Source of the DNA: Baylisascaris procyonis
Taxonomy: Eukaryota; Nematoda; Chromadorea; Rhabditida; Ascarididae
DNA: 64,000 nucleotides
Assembly (NCBI GenBank): GCA_037389465.1
Contig: JAZARR010000105.1
Span: 372,001-436,000, forward strand
Direction of reading: 5' to 3'
The translations under genes and the position numbers were made by a program. The notes beneath the pieces are model-generated. The model saw only the letters and a list, made by a program, of their open reading frames with translations, was not told where the DNA came from and did no database searches. Of the stretch, positions 39,401 through 54,400 are shown piece after piece. Positions within the stretch are counted from its first letter, which is position 1; each line of letters starts with the position of its first letter.

Positions 39401-42400
39401 AGGCAGTACAAAGTGGGACTCGCGGCCTTTCTTCAGCCACAACAACACACGTCCGCACACTGAAACGCGTATGCGATTCCTTTGCTCTTGCTTACTTCTT
39501 GTAATACCCCATTCGAACGTGCCCACCCAATGGATTAATGGCAATGGGGATTGCATTACCTCATCTCCTTCCTCCTAGCCCTTGCGCCTTTGTATGGGCC
39601 CTCCTCCTAGCCCTTCCGCCTTTGTTCTGATCCTCATTTCGCAGCTGAATATTTTGGAAACTGGGGCAACAGTACATTGTTGGAAAATGGGAAGCGAAGC
39701 GAAACCCTATAAAATTTGAAGTGAAGCATAGTATGATAATGCAACAAAATCCGACGTTTTCCAATTCTCCATCTGTAGCAAAACCAAAAATTTCAGTCGA
39801 TAAATTAGATGCAAACGTTAGATACGTATTTTTGAAGAATACTTCATGCAGTCAAAATCCAAGCTATGAAAGTATCTTTGCAATAAGAAACTGTCCTCCC
39901 AATGTTAGGGAGTTTGAAACTGCAGTTATACCAAAAACTATGAGATAAGAGCTCCACTTAAAAGAAATTGGGCACATAAAATTTCTCTTCCCTCTCCCTC
40001 TATAAAAATAAGTTAAACAGTACAGAATGAGTGGAATAATGAATTCGGTGAGGTTCATGATGATAACGCAGATTCGATTATATAATCTGAAAAGACAATC
40101 GCTTATCAGTTGCAAGCAATATACATGCTGATCTTTTGCAAAGTTGAGGACAGAAAATTTCAAGGATAGAAATGAAGCTAACCATGACAGCGATACGCCT
40201 TTCTCTTTGAGAATCGCGATTTGAGGAGCCAATTCACGTACACATAGCTCCATCACTCCGTATGAGCAGAACGTATCCCGCACTAAATAAATAACCTCAT
40301 CAATATAGTATTCTCAACACTAACATCTACATCTTCGCTCGCAAACAACATGAAAAGCTCGCTACTGAAACTAATAAATTTTATGTGTTTTCAGTGCTGC
40401 CTGGTAATGCCCTTCTGCGATATATGCTGCTTCACAAATATTTCGATCGCAGAAAGTTGACTGTTTTCTAACAACAACAGTTATGTATTTCCTTACAATA
40501 ACAGTCTAGTTAAAGATCGCAGTGAGTAAATACTGATTATTAAGAAATCATCACTAAGTCAAAGTGGAATCAAAAGACAATAAAGGATAAAAGATTATCA
40601 GTGGCTATTGAAACGCGCGAACATATTAGAAAATCGGATTTACGGATCGTTCCACATAACATAACACTTTCTCATTTTTCTTCAACTCAACAATTAGATA
40701 TAATTCCATTAGCAAAACTCTCTTTAAACGATGCACCCACAGAGCCGAAGGAACCATATACTTCAAGAATTGTAAAGAGATGCGAACAGATTCTTACTTA
40801 TTCCTATAAACCTTGATATTGTTGATAAAAACATCAAGCGAGGAAGTGTCTTGATCTTAGTACTCTGAAAGAATACCTACCTTTGTGCTGAGAAACAGCG
40901 GTCAGCCAGAGGGCCGGATTCTGTTCCACTTCAGACGGTGGGATTAAAATCGAATGATGTCCCGAATAAACACTAAAAAAACAAGCCGATTTACTCAAAC
41001 AGAGCAATACGTCTGCAACAGCGCGATCCATCTACAAAGCTCACATGTCTAAATGAGAGCAAAGTTTCTTTTTTCAATCAGTTGACTCAAAAGTTGAAAT
41101 AAAGAGATACGCTAATATGTGCCCAAAAACGAAGCAGAAAACTTCGGAGACAATAAAAATTGCACTAATTATTTGAGCTAATCTAGCTGCAGTTTCATCT
41201 ACCCATAACGATGCAAAAAAAAGACCTCAATGAATAATTTTGTACATAATTTTACCATTTTATGCATTCATCATTCCATGCCACAAGTGCTAAAATGTTT
41301 CCACCTATCAACTACAATCAGAATCAAGATGACAAATTTTTGCAATCAATGTCTTCTACGGTGACTTAGGTGAGCGGTACCTTTCCTGCTCGAAGAAGAA
41401 ACAGAAAAAAAAAGATTCAAGCAGGAGCGGCTTGTAGTGAAAAAACTTGACAGTAGTTCTAAAAAATAAGAATCTACTGCAGTTAATATACAGCTCCTAA
41501 TATAAAATATTTGGACAATAGCTCTAACTCGAAAGAAAGCCGAAAATCTTGGTTCATGAATAACGCCTTCGAACTCTGGATACCGCACTCATTCTAGACG
41601 CAACAAACCTAGCATAAAAGTTACCACCCAAAAGCGCCTATCAGGACCACCACAATTTTCTCCTCATGCCTATGTCATCGCTTCTAGATAAAAAAAGGCC
41701 CTACACTTACCGTGAGCACGGAATCGATGATAATTAGGCAAATAGTGGAAATGCAGAAATCACTCTACCTGGATAGGCACCACAGACTGAAACCGAGTCC
41801 GCAATATGGGTCGAAGCATAGCGTAATATGCCTTGAGGGATAAAGTTCACAGGCCACCTTCAAACTCCTGCACAATGCTGCCGCTCCACTAGCGCTCATC
41901 ATTATACCTGCCAACTGACCCGTTGTGCTCACTGAGAAATCCTGCAATGGAAGCGACATCACTCAACGGTGGCATTTCCCCCATATCCGCAAATAACCTA
42001 TCGAAACACTCGCCTCAATTGAAAAAGAAAGGTGTCTTCAAAAGGTGAACGAATGAGATGTGCACGTCGAGCCTTTCCCCTACCCTTTTGTGCCAGCCGA
42101 TAGTGATTGGCGTTCAACAAAAAAGTCATTCTTTTCTCACACTGACGCCTATAGCTCGAAACAAGAACCTTAAAACTCATTTCAATCTTTACGCTTTTGT
42201 TGCACATACCGAATACTATCGGTTGATTTTAAAGAGGGACGAATGGAGGATATATATCCTCCATGAATGATATAATTGTTTATTATAAGTTTCAGACAAA
42301 CATTCACAATATAAACCTCAATTCTCATTTATTCTCCAATTTTCGATGAAAATCTAGAGCTATGCCAACTTCCATTTAAAGCTGCATAATAAAAAAGGAT

Positions 42401-45400
42401 GCGTAATAAAAGAGTAGGGCACAACTGACCAAATAGCAGACATCATTTGGTTTGCGTTCGGGATTATCGATTTCTGCTCTCTTTTTACCGGAAGAAGGAA
42501 CGTCGTCCACATCCAGAATGGTCGGCCAAGCCTTAAGTAAAGCACAAGTTTGCTGGTGAAGGCATAAGTCAAGCACAAGTTTAAGAACAAAAGAAAGTGG
42601 GAGGATGATTTTGACACTGCCACAAAATTAAAACCTTGAACGAAATCATCTTTTTGAGCTCAACAAGCGCCGTGCTTCGTTTAGTATCGCTATACTCGCT
42701 AATGGCTACGCCGCTCGAAGAAAGACTAATGAACAAAGGCAGCATGCAGGTAACAACTGCGCCTGTGTGAAACTTACATCATCCTCTCTTCTATAGCAAG
42801 ATCAACAGTATTTATTAGTGAATTATTTTATCAACTCAACGTCTTGAACGGAATAAATTCCCAAAGAAGGACAAAAAATATAAAATAAAATGCTAAAATC
42901 TGCCACTTCCTCCACAGCTGTGGATTCAGATAACTGAAAAACGATAAAAGATGAAACCGAAACATGAGAGGATCTCTGCCAGCCGAAGGTAAAGGAATAC
43001 GAGAAAGGAAGTGCGACATGCAGCCTGTCACCACCCAAACATGTTTCCACTAAGTCAAAATTCTGCGTTGCTGAAATCCCACCTTGGCATCGACCCGGAT
43101 GGAAGCCTCTTTGCACTTCAAAAGTTTGATCATCGATGAAGTTGAAAGCAGTGCCACTGCTTTCGAAACGTCGACAATCATGCGCACTGTTGGCAACGTC
43201 GTTTGTAGATTCTGTGGATGAGGAGGACGGATACAAACCGGTACGAGACCTGCAACTCTATTTAGGCTGCGGACGGAACACAGACATCAATATCATAGCC
43301 AGCAGCGCCATACTATCTTTACCAATGAAAACAGATCGACACTATCAACTTGGCAGTGCTCTTATGTCAATTAGGCACAACCACTATTAAGCGCTTTTTC
43401 GATTACACATGTCTATGCATGCCACTGCTATTTTCATACGACCTATTCATTACACTTCCAAATCATACGCAGAAGATTCTCCCCCCCCCCTCCCTGTACC
43501 TACTGCCCAGTTGTATACTTGATCAATATCCAACGCTGTCTGAATCGGCAAAAAGGCTTTACAATTGGAATAAACGGATTACTTGAGAAGGAATAAACGA
43601 TACAGCTCACCAGCCGACTGACACCCGTAAAACGCGGCGATGAGATCAATTCCAGGTGGAAAAATAAGCGCAACATGGTCGCCGATATTTAAATGACCCT
43701 TGTCGATAAGCAGTGCACCGATGCGTTCAGCTTTTCTCAATAACTGCAGACATGTGACGCTGTCCACTTCGGCACCTCGTGCATTCATCTGCGTGAAAAG
43801 AATGTGATCCGGGGACGCTTGCGCTCTTTGTCTGAGAACGTCGATCAAATACGACTGCAAATTGGTTGATCACAATATAGGCACACTGAGGTCCTTAAAG
43901 CCATTCAATACTTCAGCGACGAATGCACTTCGCAGGGGCAACGCCCAAGGCCTCAATCAAAGAAACTACTAAGAAAAGAGCCCAATAATATTTCAGCTCC
44001 CATCTTTTTAGAAAGTTGGAGCAGTCCAAGATCCCAGAAAATAACTCTACCTGCTTGGTAATTCTCACTTAGCCTCCATTCGTTTCAGCTCATCATTGTT
44101 TCTTGTCATCATGACTGCAATATTTGCCTGCGTGACAATGCCTTCTATATCGACAAACCTCCCCCTCCCCTACCTTTTATTGTAGAATATTGGTTAATTA
44201 AAGATAAGAAAAACGGATGTTTTGCCTGCCGACTTTGCGATCCTAATTTCATCGTTGACTGAGCTGTGCACCTCCAACCAGTGAGCTACAACTCATCAGA
44301 AGTAATCAGTGATTGACGACATAAAACAACTCATTAAGCAACAACCTTGTCTTCATCAGGTCCCATATCACGACCTTTAGCACCCGCGATGCGCACCCCT
44401 TGTACAATGTTGCCAACGAACATCGCAGCTGGACCAACGTCAGACTGTTGTTCCCTCGGTTTCGGGAGGTTGATTACACAGCTATGTGGACACATTAGCA
44501 ATGTCGCTGGATGTAGGTTGCCATCAAGAAAACGCTGTCGCGTCTCTGACACATGAATACCACCCAGAGGTGTCTGCAATGCATTTAGCGATAAACAACA
44601 CAGTTCTAAGCGAAATAAAAACAGTGATCCCCCAATGATTGAAAAACTGTCTCTGCAAACATTCAGCGGGAAGAATTTTGCAACATCTATTTCTAGCCCT
44701 AACCCACATGGAACCATGAGGTCAGGAGGAAGGAGGATGGGAAGGGAATTTCAGGCGTAGCTCACCTCTGCCTAGTAATGAGAAAAGCAATATCACAACT
44801 TCCCTAATGATAAAACATGAGTAATAAGTGGCCAGAGGTGAACGGTATGAAAGAAAGCGTTGTATAGTCCGGCAAACCATGGTGAGCACCCGATATCAAC
44901 CAACTTACTTTGGCCGAACTTATGTGCTTTCTCAAATCTCGAAACCTTACGCACTAGTCGATATGGGCTATTGGCGGACCCGGCGTTTTCTCAAGTTCGT
45001 ATGTTACCTTCCCAAACACTTCCCAGTTTGTGTCTAATTTCTCAAAATTTCCCAATTTTGAGTGACCCACTTCTGAAAACTTTCTCGAAATTTGTCATTT
45101 TCTGATGTTTTTTCAACGCTGTATGTTACTCATCAAAAACCATTCATAACTGCGAATCGTACAATTGTGTATATTGGACAAATTTGATAATTCCTCTGAA
45201 CATGGGAAGAACGGAAGTGATGCTGCTTTTTCACATGACCGATGTACATGTATGCAAAGGGACGCAAAGGAGTAGAGGGGAGGTGAATTTTTCGAGAAAT
45301 GTTCGATTTTTTGTGAATTTTTAAATGGCGGTGAGTTTCGCCGATTGGGCTTGCCTTGAAAAGATTTAAAATGCCTTTATCACCTTTTCCTAAGTTCCGA

Positions 45401-48400
45401 ATTTACGGTCAATTTCAAAAGTTCTTTTGCAGCGAAATCCTGCGCAGACGATTGAACTAGGTGGCCAATTTTCATCGTTAAAAAAAACAAAGAACAGTTG
45501 ATGTCTAATCAGCAAAATGAATGCCAGAAGGGAAAGTACGCCACTTAAGAGGACAGAAGCTAAACCTTTCGTTATTGCTAAAATTCTAAACGCATCATGC
45601 GTAATGTTATTTTTATTTATTAGTCGCAATCTCAGTCTGCGAGAAGTGCAACGGACTCTATCAGACACATAAATGGTGCATTAATTTTAAGCAGAAAAGA
45701 ACAGCCATCCTCTCTGCATAATCAAATGAAATCGGTGCAAACAATATCTCAACCGATGTCCTCACAAAGAGAGCACTGATCGGCGAATATATATGACAGT
45801 AATGGTTATAAATGAGCAACCTTTGGCAGGTGGTTGGGTGGGACGAGTGCGAGGCAATAAATACCAACTTGATGGATGCTGTCGATTGCTTGCAACACGC
45901 GGCTCATCCACTGAAAGCAATTCACGTTCCGCTTCATTTACGACGCTAGTATACGTCCCTCATTGCCCCAAAATGATGTACAGGTCCAAAAGCGTTTTGC
46001 ATGATCCTTATAAAAACCTTTCTCCATTCCCGTAGTGTATCCTGTATGAAGTTGCGCCTGGGATGCTTCCAGTCAGTCAACGTTTCCCCTCATCGTTTAA
46101 CGAATTTTTGGTTTGTTTGTTTGCTTCTTTTTGTGACGCCAAATAACTCTCAGTTTTCCGGATCCGACCACATAAGAAGAGATTACGATTACAAGAGATA
46201 GAAATGCATTTATCGCTATGATCACAAATGTTGTTACTTTCGAGCGACACAGACCTAAGCCTCAGACATAAAACATTTCAAACTGACGCGTTTCCAACGT
46301 AAGATCGCTGCTGGCTAAAATCGATCATCAACCTAACAATGAAACAAGGATTCCAGTATTGTGGTATATCCTATCACTTCAACGGTGATGCAAGAAACCA
46401 GTACACCTCGAACATGAGCTGTCAACAGCATTCCACACTTATTAAAAAGTGAAAACTGGGAAAAATCCTAATTCTTGGTGAAATTCAGAAACGAAGAATG
46501 AGTGAAAAAACCATACATTGAATGAATCTTCCTCGGAAACTCCAGGTTTTTGTTCGGCCACAATACAGATTCGCTCATCCCTGAGCACACGCACAGAAAA
46601 CACAGCAATTCTGCCTGCAATTTCAAGCGCATCACTGATTGCTCTATACTGTTGACTGCCCCTTCTCAAATCGGGTAATGCATAACATTTAGACACTAAT
46701 TGAACTTCGCTCAAATGCTTTCTAACTGCAAGGTAAATGCGACACCCTGCAGCACTTTCAAGCAAAACCTACACAAAATCAGAATTCAAAATGCCATGCC
46801 GCAAACTCTTTATTCTTGATCTGTTAACCACCGAATGTCAGTTAGAAAAATCGAAGAGACGAAGCGTAGGAAAACCATTCACCCGATGCGTTTATCTCTG
46901 TTGAAATAAAAAAGGCCAATCTGTTGAAAATGTGCGCTGTAACAAAACTTTAAAGTGAACAGTGCAATAACTAATGAACGCACAGCAAAAACTATATAAT
47001 CTAGTTTGAGAACACATTTCAACAAGATCTGACAAGACAATCGAATTCGCTCGTCTGGCGTGACAGCTCAATGAAAAGAATTAAAAATAACAAAGAACGC
47101 CACAATAAACTTCTGGATGGCGCTCCTCGTGCACGTAAACGATGAGCAAATAAACAGCATAAAACTCACCTCGATATATAAACTTCATAGGTTCAACAGC
47201 AAGAACTGTAGCAATGAGATCATCGGCACTATGTTGACGTCCTGAGACGAACATTTGAGAACTACGGCTTCCAACTACGAAGACAAGTCCATTCTGCAAT
47301 ATCAACACCTCATTCTAGCTATCAGCGATGTTTGCATATAAACGATAAAATATCGAGAGATAATGGATCACTACCCCCACAGTACTGTTCAGAAAATTTT
47401 AACGCGGAAAAAAGCACGGCCAGAAAAAATCGACGAAACGACGATGATGAAGGAACGAAGGAATAGCGGGAAGTGGTGAGGGTCGAAAGGAAGATACGGG
47501 TAAGGGGAAGAAGGGAGAGAGGGGTATGGCAAGAGTAAAGTGGGGTGGCTGGATGAATAAGAGCATTCCTACCCATACACTCAGTTGCAAAACATAAATT
47601 TTTAGTTCATTCGTTCTCTGAGAAGCCAATCTTTGCATCTACGGATTTTTCTTAAAAAACCTGCCCACTGCCATGGCCTCTCCACTAGCCCATAGCCCTT
47701 TTATATCGCATTCGGAAATCGTTAGTACGTGCAACCTTGCAGTGAATTCACTGCAAGTCAAAATGAAGAAAAATTTTTGCAAAAATTTTGTATCACAGTC
47801 ATTGTGAAGTATGATTTTTTAATCCATACTACGTTCGTAGACAGCACAAAACCAATAATCATTACAATTTTATCATGAAAAAGTGCTTCGTTAAGAATAG
47901 CAATAACTTCATAATGTGAAATGAAAATGAATAAATAGATAATGTGGCAGAACATGAAATTGAGAGAACACGCAGACTGATGCTTACCTATGTGCGCTGC
48001 AAAATTTACAACAGTGCATTAAAATTCCTCCCACCTCCCATTTGCAAAGCAGTCTCATCGAATACTTCTTTAGAAAGGGAAATGACAATTGCTTTAATGA
48101 AGAATAACTGTACGCTTTCGCGGGATGATAACGTTAGAAAATTAGTAAATCTATTTCAAAATTTTTGGAACTAAGTTATTCTGAACCAACTCATTTCCAA
48201 GCTTTAAAATACAAATGTACTACAAAGAGACAGAGTAATTACGGATTGCCTGTAAGTCTGGGCAGCGATTAACGTTTAAATACAAAAGCTTTGAGTAATA
48301 GCCAAAAGACAGAGAGTACTAGCACTTACTGGACCAAGAAAGCCAAGTAAACCGCTGCGCACATAAGCGAGTGGTCCCAATGGTCTGTCGTCAACGCCTA

Positions 48401-51400
48401 GCGGCTCCACCTGCAAGTACACTCACATTAAAATAAAGAAAAAATGCGTCAGATTAATTATATGCAAAGAGGAACAAGATGAAAAACCTTGAAAGTAGAT
48501 GCCGAAATGCCATCCAGAGCCCAATACGCAGACCCAGCACTATTTGCATAGAGACATATCTCGCCCACTTCATCAGCACGACACAATTTAGGTGGACCAG
48601 CTGTTTTCACAACGACCGCCACTCCGCCTGGTATTACCTGTCCAGCATCCTTAAATCAGAATGGCAGTTTGAAATTTTTCAAGCAACGAACATTGCATCT
48701 TTCTTCAAACTTGGCTCCTCTAGCTCAAAGTTCACAGGAAAAAAACAGCACGAAGATCAAATTCAAATTGCATCGCCGATTTTCATAGCCTATTTGTTCG
48801 TAAAACGACTGCATATTTCGTGCATGTATAAGCTATAGCACACTGCTACAATAATATAAGCCCTAATTTGTCTGCAGAGCCCAACAAACAAAGCGAGGAA
48901 CATAGGTGAGAGCGATCTAAAAAAGTATTTTAAAAAACTATCGAGGAGTACCTCTGCAGATAAACCCAGGCCACTGTAAAGAAAGAAATAGCGACGAAAG
49001 AATAACTACAGAATAGAGGTAGGGAGAAAGACATTACTGGAAGAACCTCAGAACTATTCTCCCGTCAACCTTGCATTAACTTATATATCCACTACCTCTA
49101 AGAACATTAATACGAAGAAAGCACCTGTAGAGTAAGTGACGTCAGCGAGTTTTCCTGATCGACCCGCACCACCGAATGGCTAAGCGCAGACATTGAAAGA
49201 ACCCCGCGGCCTGTGTTGCTGGTGCCGTCTTGCGTCGATGGCCTAGAATTTGACAACTTCAGTATGAAAAAGCTCTCAACAAATCACTTTATTGGATTCA
49301 GGAAAGAGATCAGCTCTTAAATGAGATGAAAAAGATCGCATACGTAAACCAATTATAAAGCAACAAGCATAATAAAAGGCGCTTTCAGAATCATGTACCT
49401 CCTCAGAGAAATTGTTCCTGTTTCGGACGATCCGGCACATGGACAGAGAGCGTCCGGTCGAAGGCCCTTCGACTGGAACGCCGCCGTAAATTGGTCACAC
49501 GAAGACAGAGACCATGGATTCGCCCCATCAGCCACGAGAACGCTTCGCAACGATGATAGATTTATGTCCTTATGATCTCGCGTAGCCAGCAAGCCCCAGT
49601 GCAAATCACGCGACTTCACCAATGCGCTTTTCGCTGAAACTTCTTCTCTTAAACAGCAAACTACCAGATGAAAACCTATTGTCCTCTAGGTACTTAACGT
49701 CTGTGACGTCCTGGCACCAACGTCTCGGTACCTGGCCAATAATGGACCACGAATTCGTCGTCTTGACACATGGGCAAACCGACAGGGTACAGCGCTCTGA
49801 ATGGCCCTAACGTCTGATACACAGTTTTGAGATGAGCCGTTTTCGGTGGAATGAATACGGATTCAAAGCTTTAAGGGGTTACTGCTGATCGTTCCTAAAT
49901 CACGGTGATCATTTTCAAAGAAATCGCCCCACTCCTCGCATAGATCACTTCTAAAATCACAATTCTCGAAAACATTCAGAGGTTTTTAATCGTGTTCCCT
50001 CGCAAAGGATTTTCTTTTCAGGCATATTATCAGCCAAAAAGCGCAACTACTATGAACGCCCTTTGCTTTCGAGTATCCACGACCATTCCTTATTTTTAGT
50101 GCTTCAGTGATCCATTAACTTCGTTGGTACAAATATTCCACTGCGGTAGCATTTCTACACACAGGTTGGTTTTCTCATAAAGTCTTCAGAGAACCACATA
50201 CTCCGTCCACATGTTTTACTTTGCAGATAATCATGCAACTTTTCCGATTCCACTAGAAAAAAAATGCAGTGAATATGCAGTGGCGGATCTCCCATTCATA
50301 CGCGACAGATATATGCACGCTAGGAAGCGTTCGCATTTCTCCTTCCACTTGATTTCTTCGTTGATCGCATTTTTTTAATACTCCTAAAAAATATAATGCT
50401 GTCCTCAACTGCGCAAGATGAATAGAAAAGAAAGAAACTAAGCAACGGACCTTGATACCTGGTGACCATCAACATCCACGACGCTGGATTTATTTTCATT
50501 AGTGAATAAGGAACAAAGATGACTCGAAGACCGGCAAAAACACTCTGAAATTTTTGGAGGCTGTTGTTTTGTGCCTGAGATTGAGAGTGCAAGAAAAACA
50601 GAAGATCGGAATGATTGCCTTTTTCCAGGGGATCTTTTCATTAGCCTCTAATATAGTCGAAAAAAAGATATCCCAATTTTCCTCTCACTCTTCCATCCCG
50701 AAGTAAATACTCTCTTCCACCTACCACCATAGCATCAAAAGCCAACTTCTAAAAACTGTTCCCTGCTATAGATGACCTCTTCCCTTTTTCAGAATTGAAA
50801 AATATCCAATTCACATTTTCCAGACGGTATTTACAGTAAAAATTTCAATTATACATCAAAAAAGTGTTGCCAACTTATTGCAATAATAATGACAATAATA
50901 AAAGAAAAAAGAATACCCATAAAAAATCTCAATGTTTTCAAAAAGATGCAACTCTTTTACACTTTTGCGCTTCATTGCAAACCTTTTGCATACATTTACA
51001 GGCCAAACCTTCCATTTATGGCTTCCATCGAACAGTACTGTTCTCACTACATCAGAAGAAGGTACAGTTGAGCTCGACTTACAATTTCTGACCATGATAG
51101 AGTGCATGATGCCAAAATGCTCTATATCTCGTTGGGAACGCAAAACCATCATAAAAATCTTCTGCACTGCACCATCACAAATAAGACAAACCGTTAGAAC
51201 AGAATGCCACAGGCCCGCTTCTCGCTTGAAATCCAGGACTGAAACCATTGTCTCGAACTCTGTATAGCCCATTGCCATCGCTATTGCCCTGCAAATACCT
51301 CTCCCATCAAATCATAATAGATGATCCGAAAAGAACGTTCTGAACACACTGACAACGGAAGGGCACTTCACTCAGACCTGACCTGAAAGTAGCCGTGGCT

Positions 51401-54400
51401 GTTGGCTTCGGGGCTTGTGGCGCTCGCGAATTAGGAAAAAAATGTGCTATCGAGCAAATGGAAACCTGTATCAAAGGTAGCTTACAAATCTCATCATTAC
51501 CCAAAAACAGCTCACTAACGAAGAGAAAGGGGGCAAATATTCAAAGCTGGAAGGCTCACCAACTCCTATGACTCAGAAAACAGATGCATTCAAATGTTTC
51601 GGGCACATGCTCATTTTGGCTATCAAATTGCATGCAGCGAGCTACTCAATCGCCTTTTTCTTACTTGCATTCTTCAATAAAACACAGCGAGGAAAATATG
51701 CGCAGCCTTAAGGCTACTGGATGCTACAGCGATTTATTAAAAAATTAGATCTCTCATATAAAGGAAGTGATGATTTACCTCAACTTCTAATCCCAAAAGT
51801 CAGGTAATATGAAAGGTGAGGCGGCTGCCAAGTGCCACACAAAGGTAACGCAGATAGCTACAGCACCATGATGACAATAAGAATGCAACAAACCTGCAAT
51901 GTGAAAGCATGGCTTGCCGAGTCACACAAACTCCTTTCACACTGCCCTCTCGGTCGGTTGTATATTCGACGTAGGCAACCGACTCGTCAGTCAATCTCGG
52001 CGGCACAGTCCAATCCTTCGATGGCTTGCTCTACAAGTGGCACCACTACTGAACCGATGAGGACTGCAAGGCCAACGAAAACAAGCTGATGCGCCATATG
52101 CCAATTTTTTGGTGAGAAACTTTCGATGAAGAGAATTTTTCTTCAAAACATTCGACTGCTTTATAGTCAATGAAATACTAGGTATTCAATCTACATTCCA
52201 CTACACCAACCACTGAAGGTCGAAAGCAACAGGTGCTTCATGATGAATGCAGTGGGCGCTAAAGTGCTGTTGAAGTGGCCGGCACTAGCTCTGTCATTAT
52301 ACGATCAAAACAAAGTTTATTAGCCAAGTCGATGTCATTTATCTTATGTTATGGTGATTCTGCCTTTCCTTGTGCAAATTACATTCTATGATGCCGAGTT
52401 GTGCCAAAATCGAATGCTGCAAGCTGCCTTCCCTTCGTCCTTTAATGAACTCAGGAATTTAAGCAAGAGCATTAGAGTATCACCAAATTATAATAGCCAA
52501 TTCATGTCTTCTGGAAAACATCAGCTATCATAAACCCTCATTTGATATCTTGTTTATAAAACAACAAAGCCATTCAGAGCCAAAGCACTTACCAGGTGCT
52601 CGGTGATGAGCCAAACGAGCCTCGGCCAGCCTTTGAAGTCAACTACTTCACTCGACGCCAGAGCTGTAGCAGTGGTGTTAGTGTGAGCTGACGCCGAGCG
52701 CTTCGGAAGGCCCTTGTAACAAACATCTGACGTCAACGCCACCTTCACGCCACAACTGCCCAAAAGGAATCCCAGCTGCTGGATACCTGCATCCTGAAAT
52801 ATTTACATGCACATACGAGCAATAAGCGCTATAACCACAATTAGGGAAACACTCTTTCTGTAATAATAAAACGAAACGTACGCGTTTGGTAAGTGGAACC
52901 TCAACAGGAACTGGTATTACACCAGCGAGTAGACATCCGTAGAATGCAACCAAGAAGGATAACGGCTCTGTGTTCGGATAGACCTGCAATCACTTTAAAT
53001 CAAACAGCACAATAATCTCAAAATCACCCCATAAAAAATAACAGAGAATGCAGGACGTCAACGACTTTGCATTAGACGACAATCTGTGCTTTTATCAACA
53101 ACTTCCATCAGGCGATGTCAGCAGTAATGAAGTTGTATTGCTTGAAGACGTTCTTCGAGAAAAAATATTAGCAAACGTCATCCCATACGTCATCGCAATG
53201 AACGCGTTTATTTATTGAAACCGTTCCGTTTATAAATCAGATCCATTTAGTCAACGTGTTTATAAATTAATTCCATTTCAATATGCAACGATGGCTACAA
53301 GACTTATTAGTCCTATATTCTCATTTCCTACAAGCATCTCACAGTATTTTCAGTTACACGCTTTACGATGGACGGCAGCACATGTAGATTGAGGCCCAAG
53401 TTCCACCCAACTCCCCACCTACATCTGCAGAACAATGACCGCTAGTGTTTCATCAATGCTGATTTCAATTTCGATGAAATGGTCCACTAATTTTCAGAGA
53501 ACAATTGTCGAGAGAGTCCTATGCAATAAATCATAAAAAACGCACTGACGATGAAAGATAGTAACAGTTTCAACAATTCACCCGACAATTTGTTACATCT
53601 TTTTGCCAGCCGCTGCGTGCAGAAAGTATGCCTCAACCAAAATGTTTTCATTGTAATGCGATGTGCGAGGACCAAGTACTTCACTGATTCTACATATCAG
53701 CACTTCGGATGCGGCATCGCATCGCTTCCTTTTCTCCGTCACCTAATCATCGAGCTGCTTTTGGACATATAAAGTTCAGCGATAATTTTTTAGGTACTAT
53801 AAAGAAATCGGACAGATCTTCTCACAATCGCAGAGGTTGAAAACTGTCAGTAAATGAAACTTACTAGAGCAACTCGATCTCCACTTTTACATAATCGTAC
53901 CCGATCCTTGCCAGCTGAGCCAGGTGCAAACTTCGTTAGCAGCATGTATGCCACTTTTGTAGCACGACTCAACAGTTTACCTGTAAATAAAGGCTAACCA
54001 GTGCACATTTCCACAGATTTTGCATACCTTCAAGTAGAAGACATTTCGCCCAGTTATGTATCGCAGTGGTATTGCTACTGATTAATAAACGAGATAAACA
54101 GCAATATGCGTTTCACTCTCCAATTGCAAGACGTTTTTCAACAATAAAGCAACAATAGTAATTGCTTTTTATATAGAAACAATTATTAGCTACCCTCCAT
54201 AAAAATGCAGTTATATACATGCTCTATAAAGATCGAATTAAATGTAACAACGAAAACATATCAATTCTCGAAGATAGCATATTATATCCTTCCTTCGTAA
54301 CTCCTACAGTTGGTTGCAGAAAAGAGAACAACACTTTTAGAGAATCTGAAGCTAAAAACATCAGAAAGCGGTGTGAGCTTCTCCCTGCATTTCCAAGCAA

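Noticed and set aside
39864..40283. 139-codon minus-strand frame
   Set aside because: Only the first third is coding (DIP2 exon 27). The remainder is AT-rich intron giving hydrophobic residues.
42823..43236. 137-codon minus-strand frame overlapping DIP2 exon 23
   Set aside because: It is a shadow. The conserved DIP2 sequence (RPPHPQN, TLPTVRMIVDVSK) is in another register of the same bases.
50856..51278. 140-codon minus-strand frame
   Set aside because: Its first part is DIP2 exon 12; the rest is intron read-through after the GTTTGT donor and has no resemblance to DIP2 or another family.
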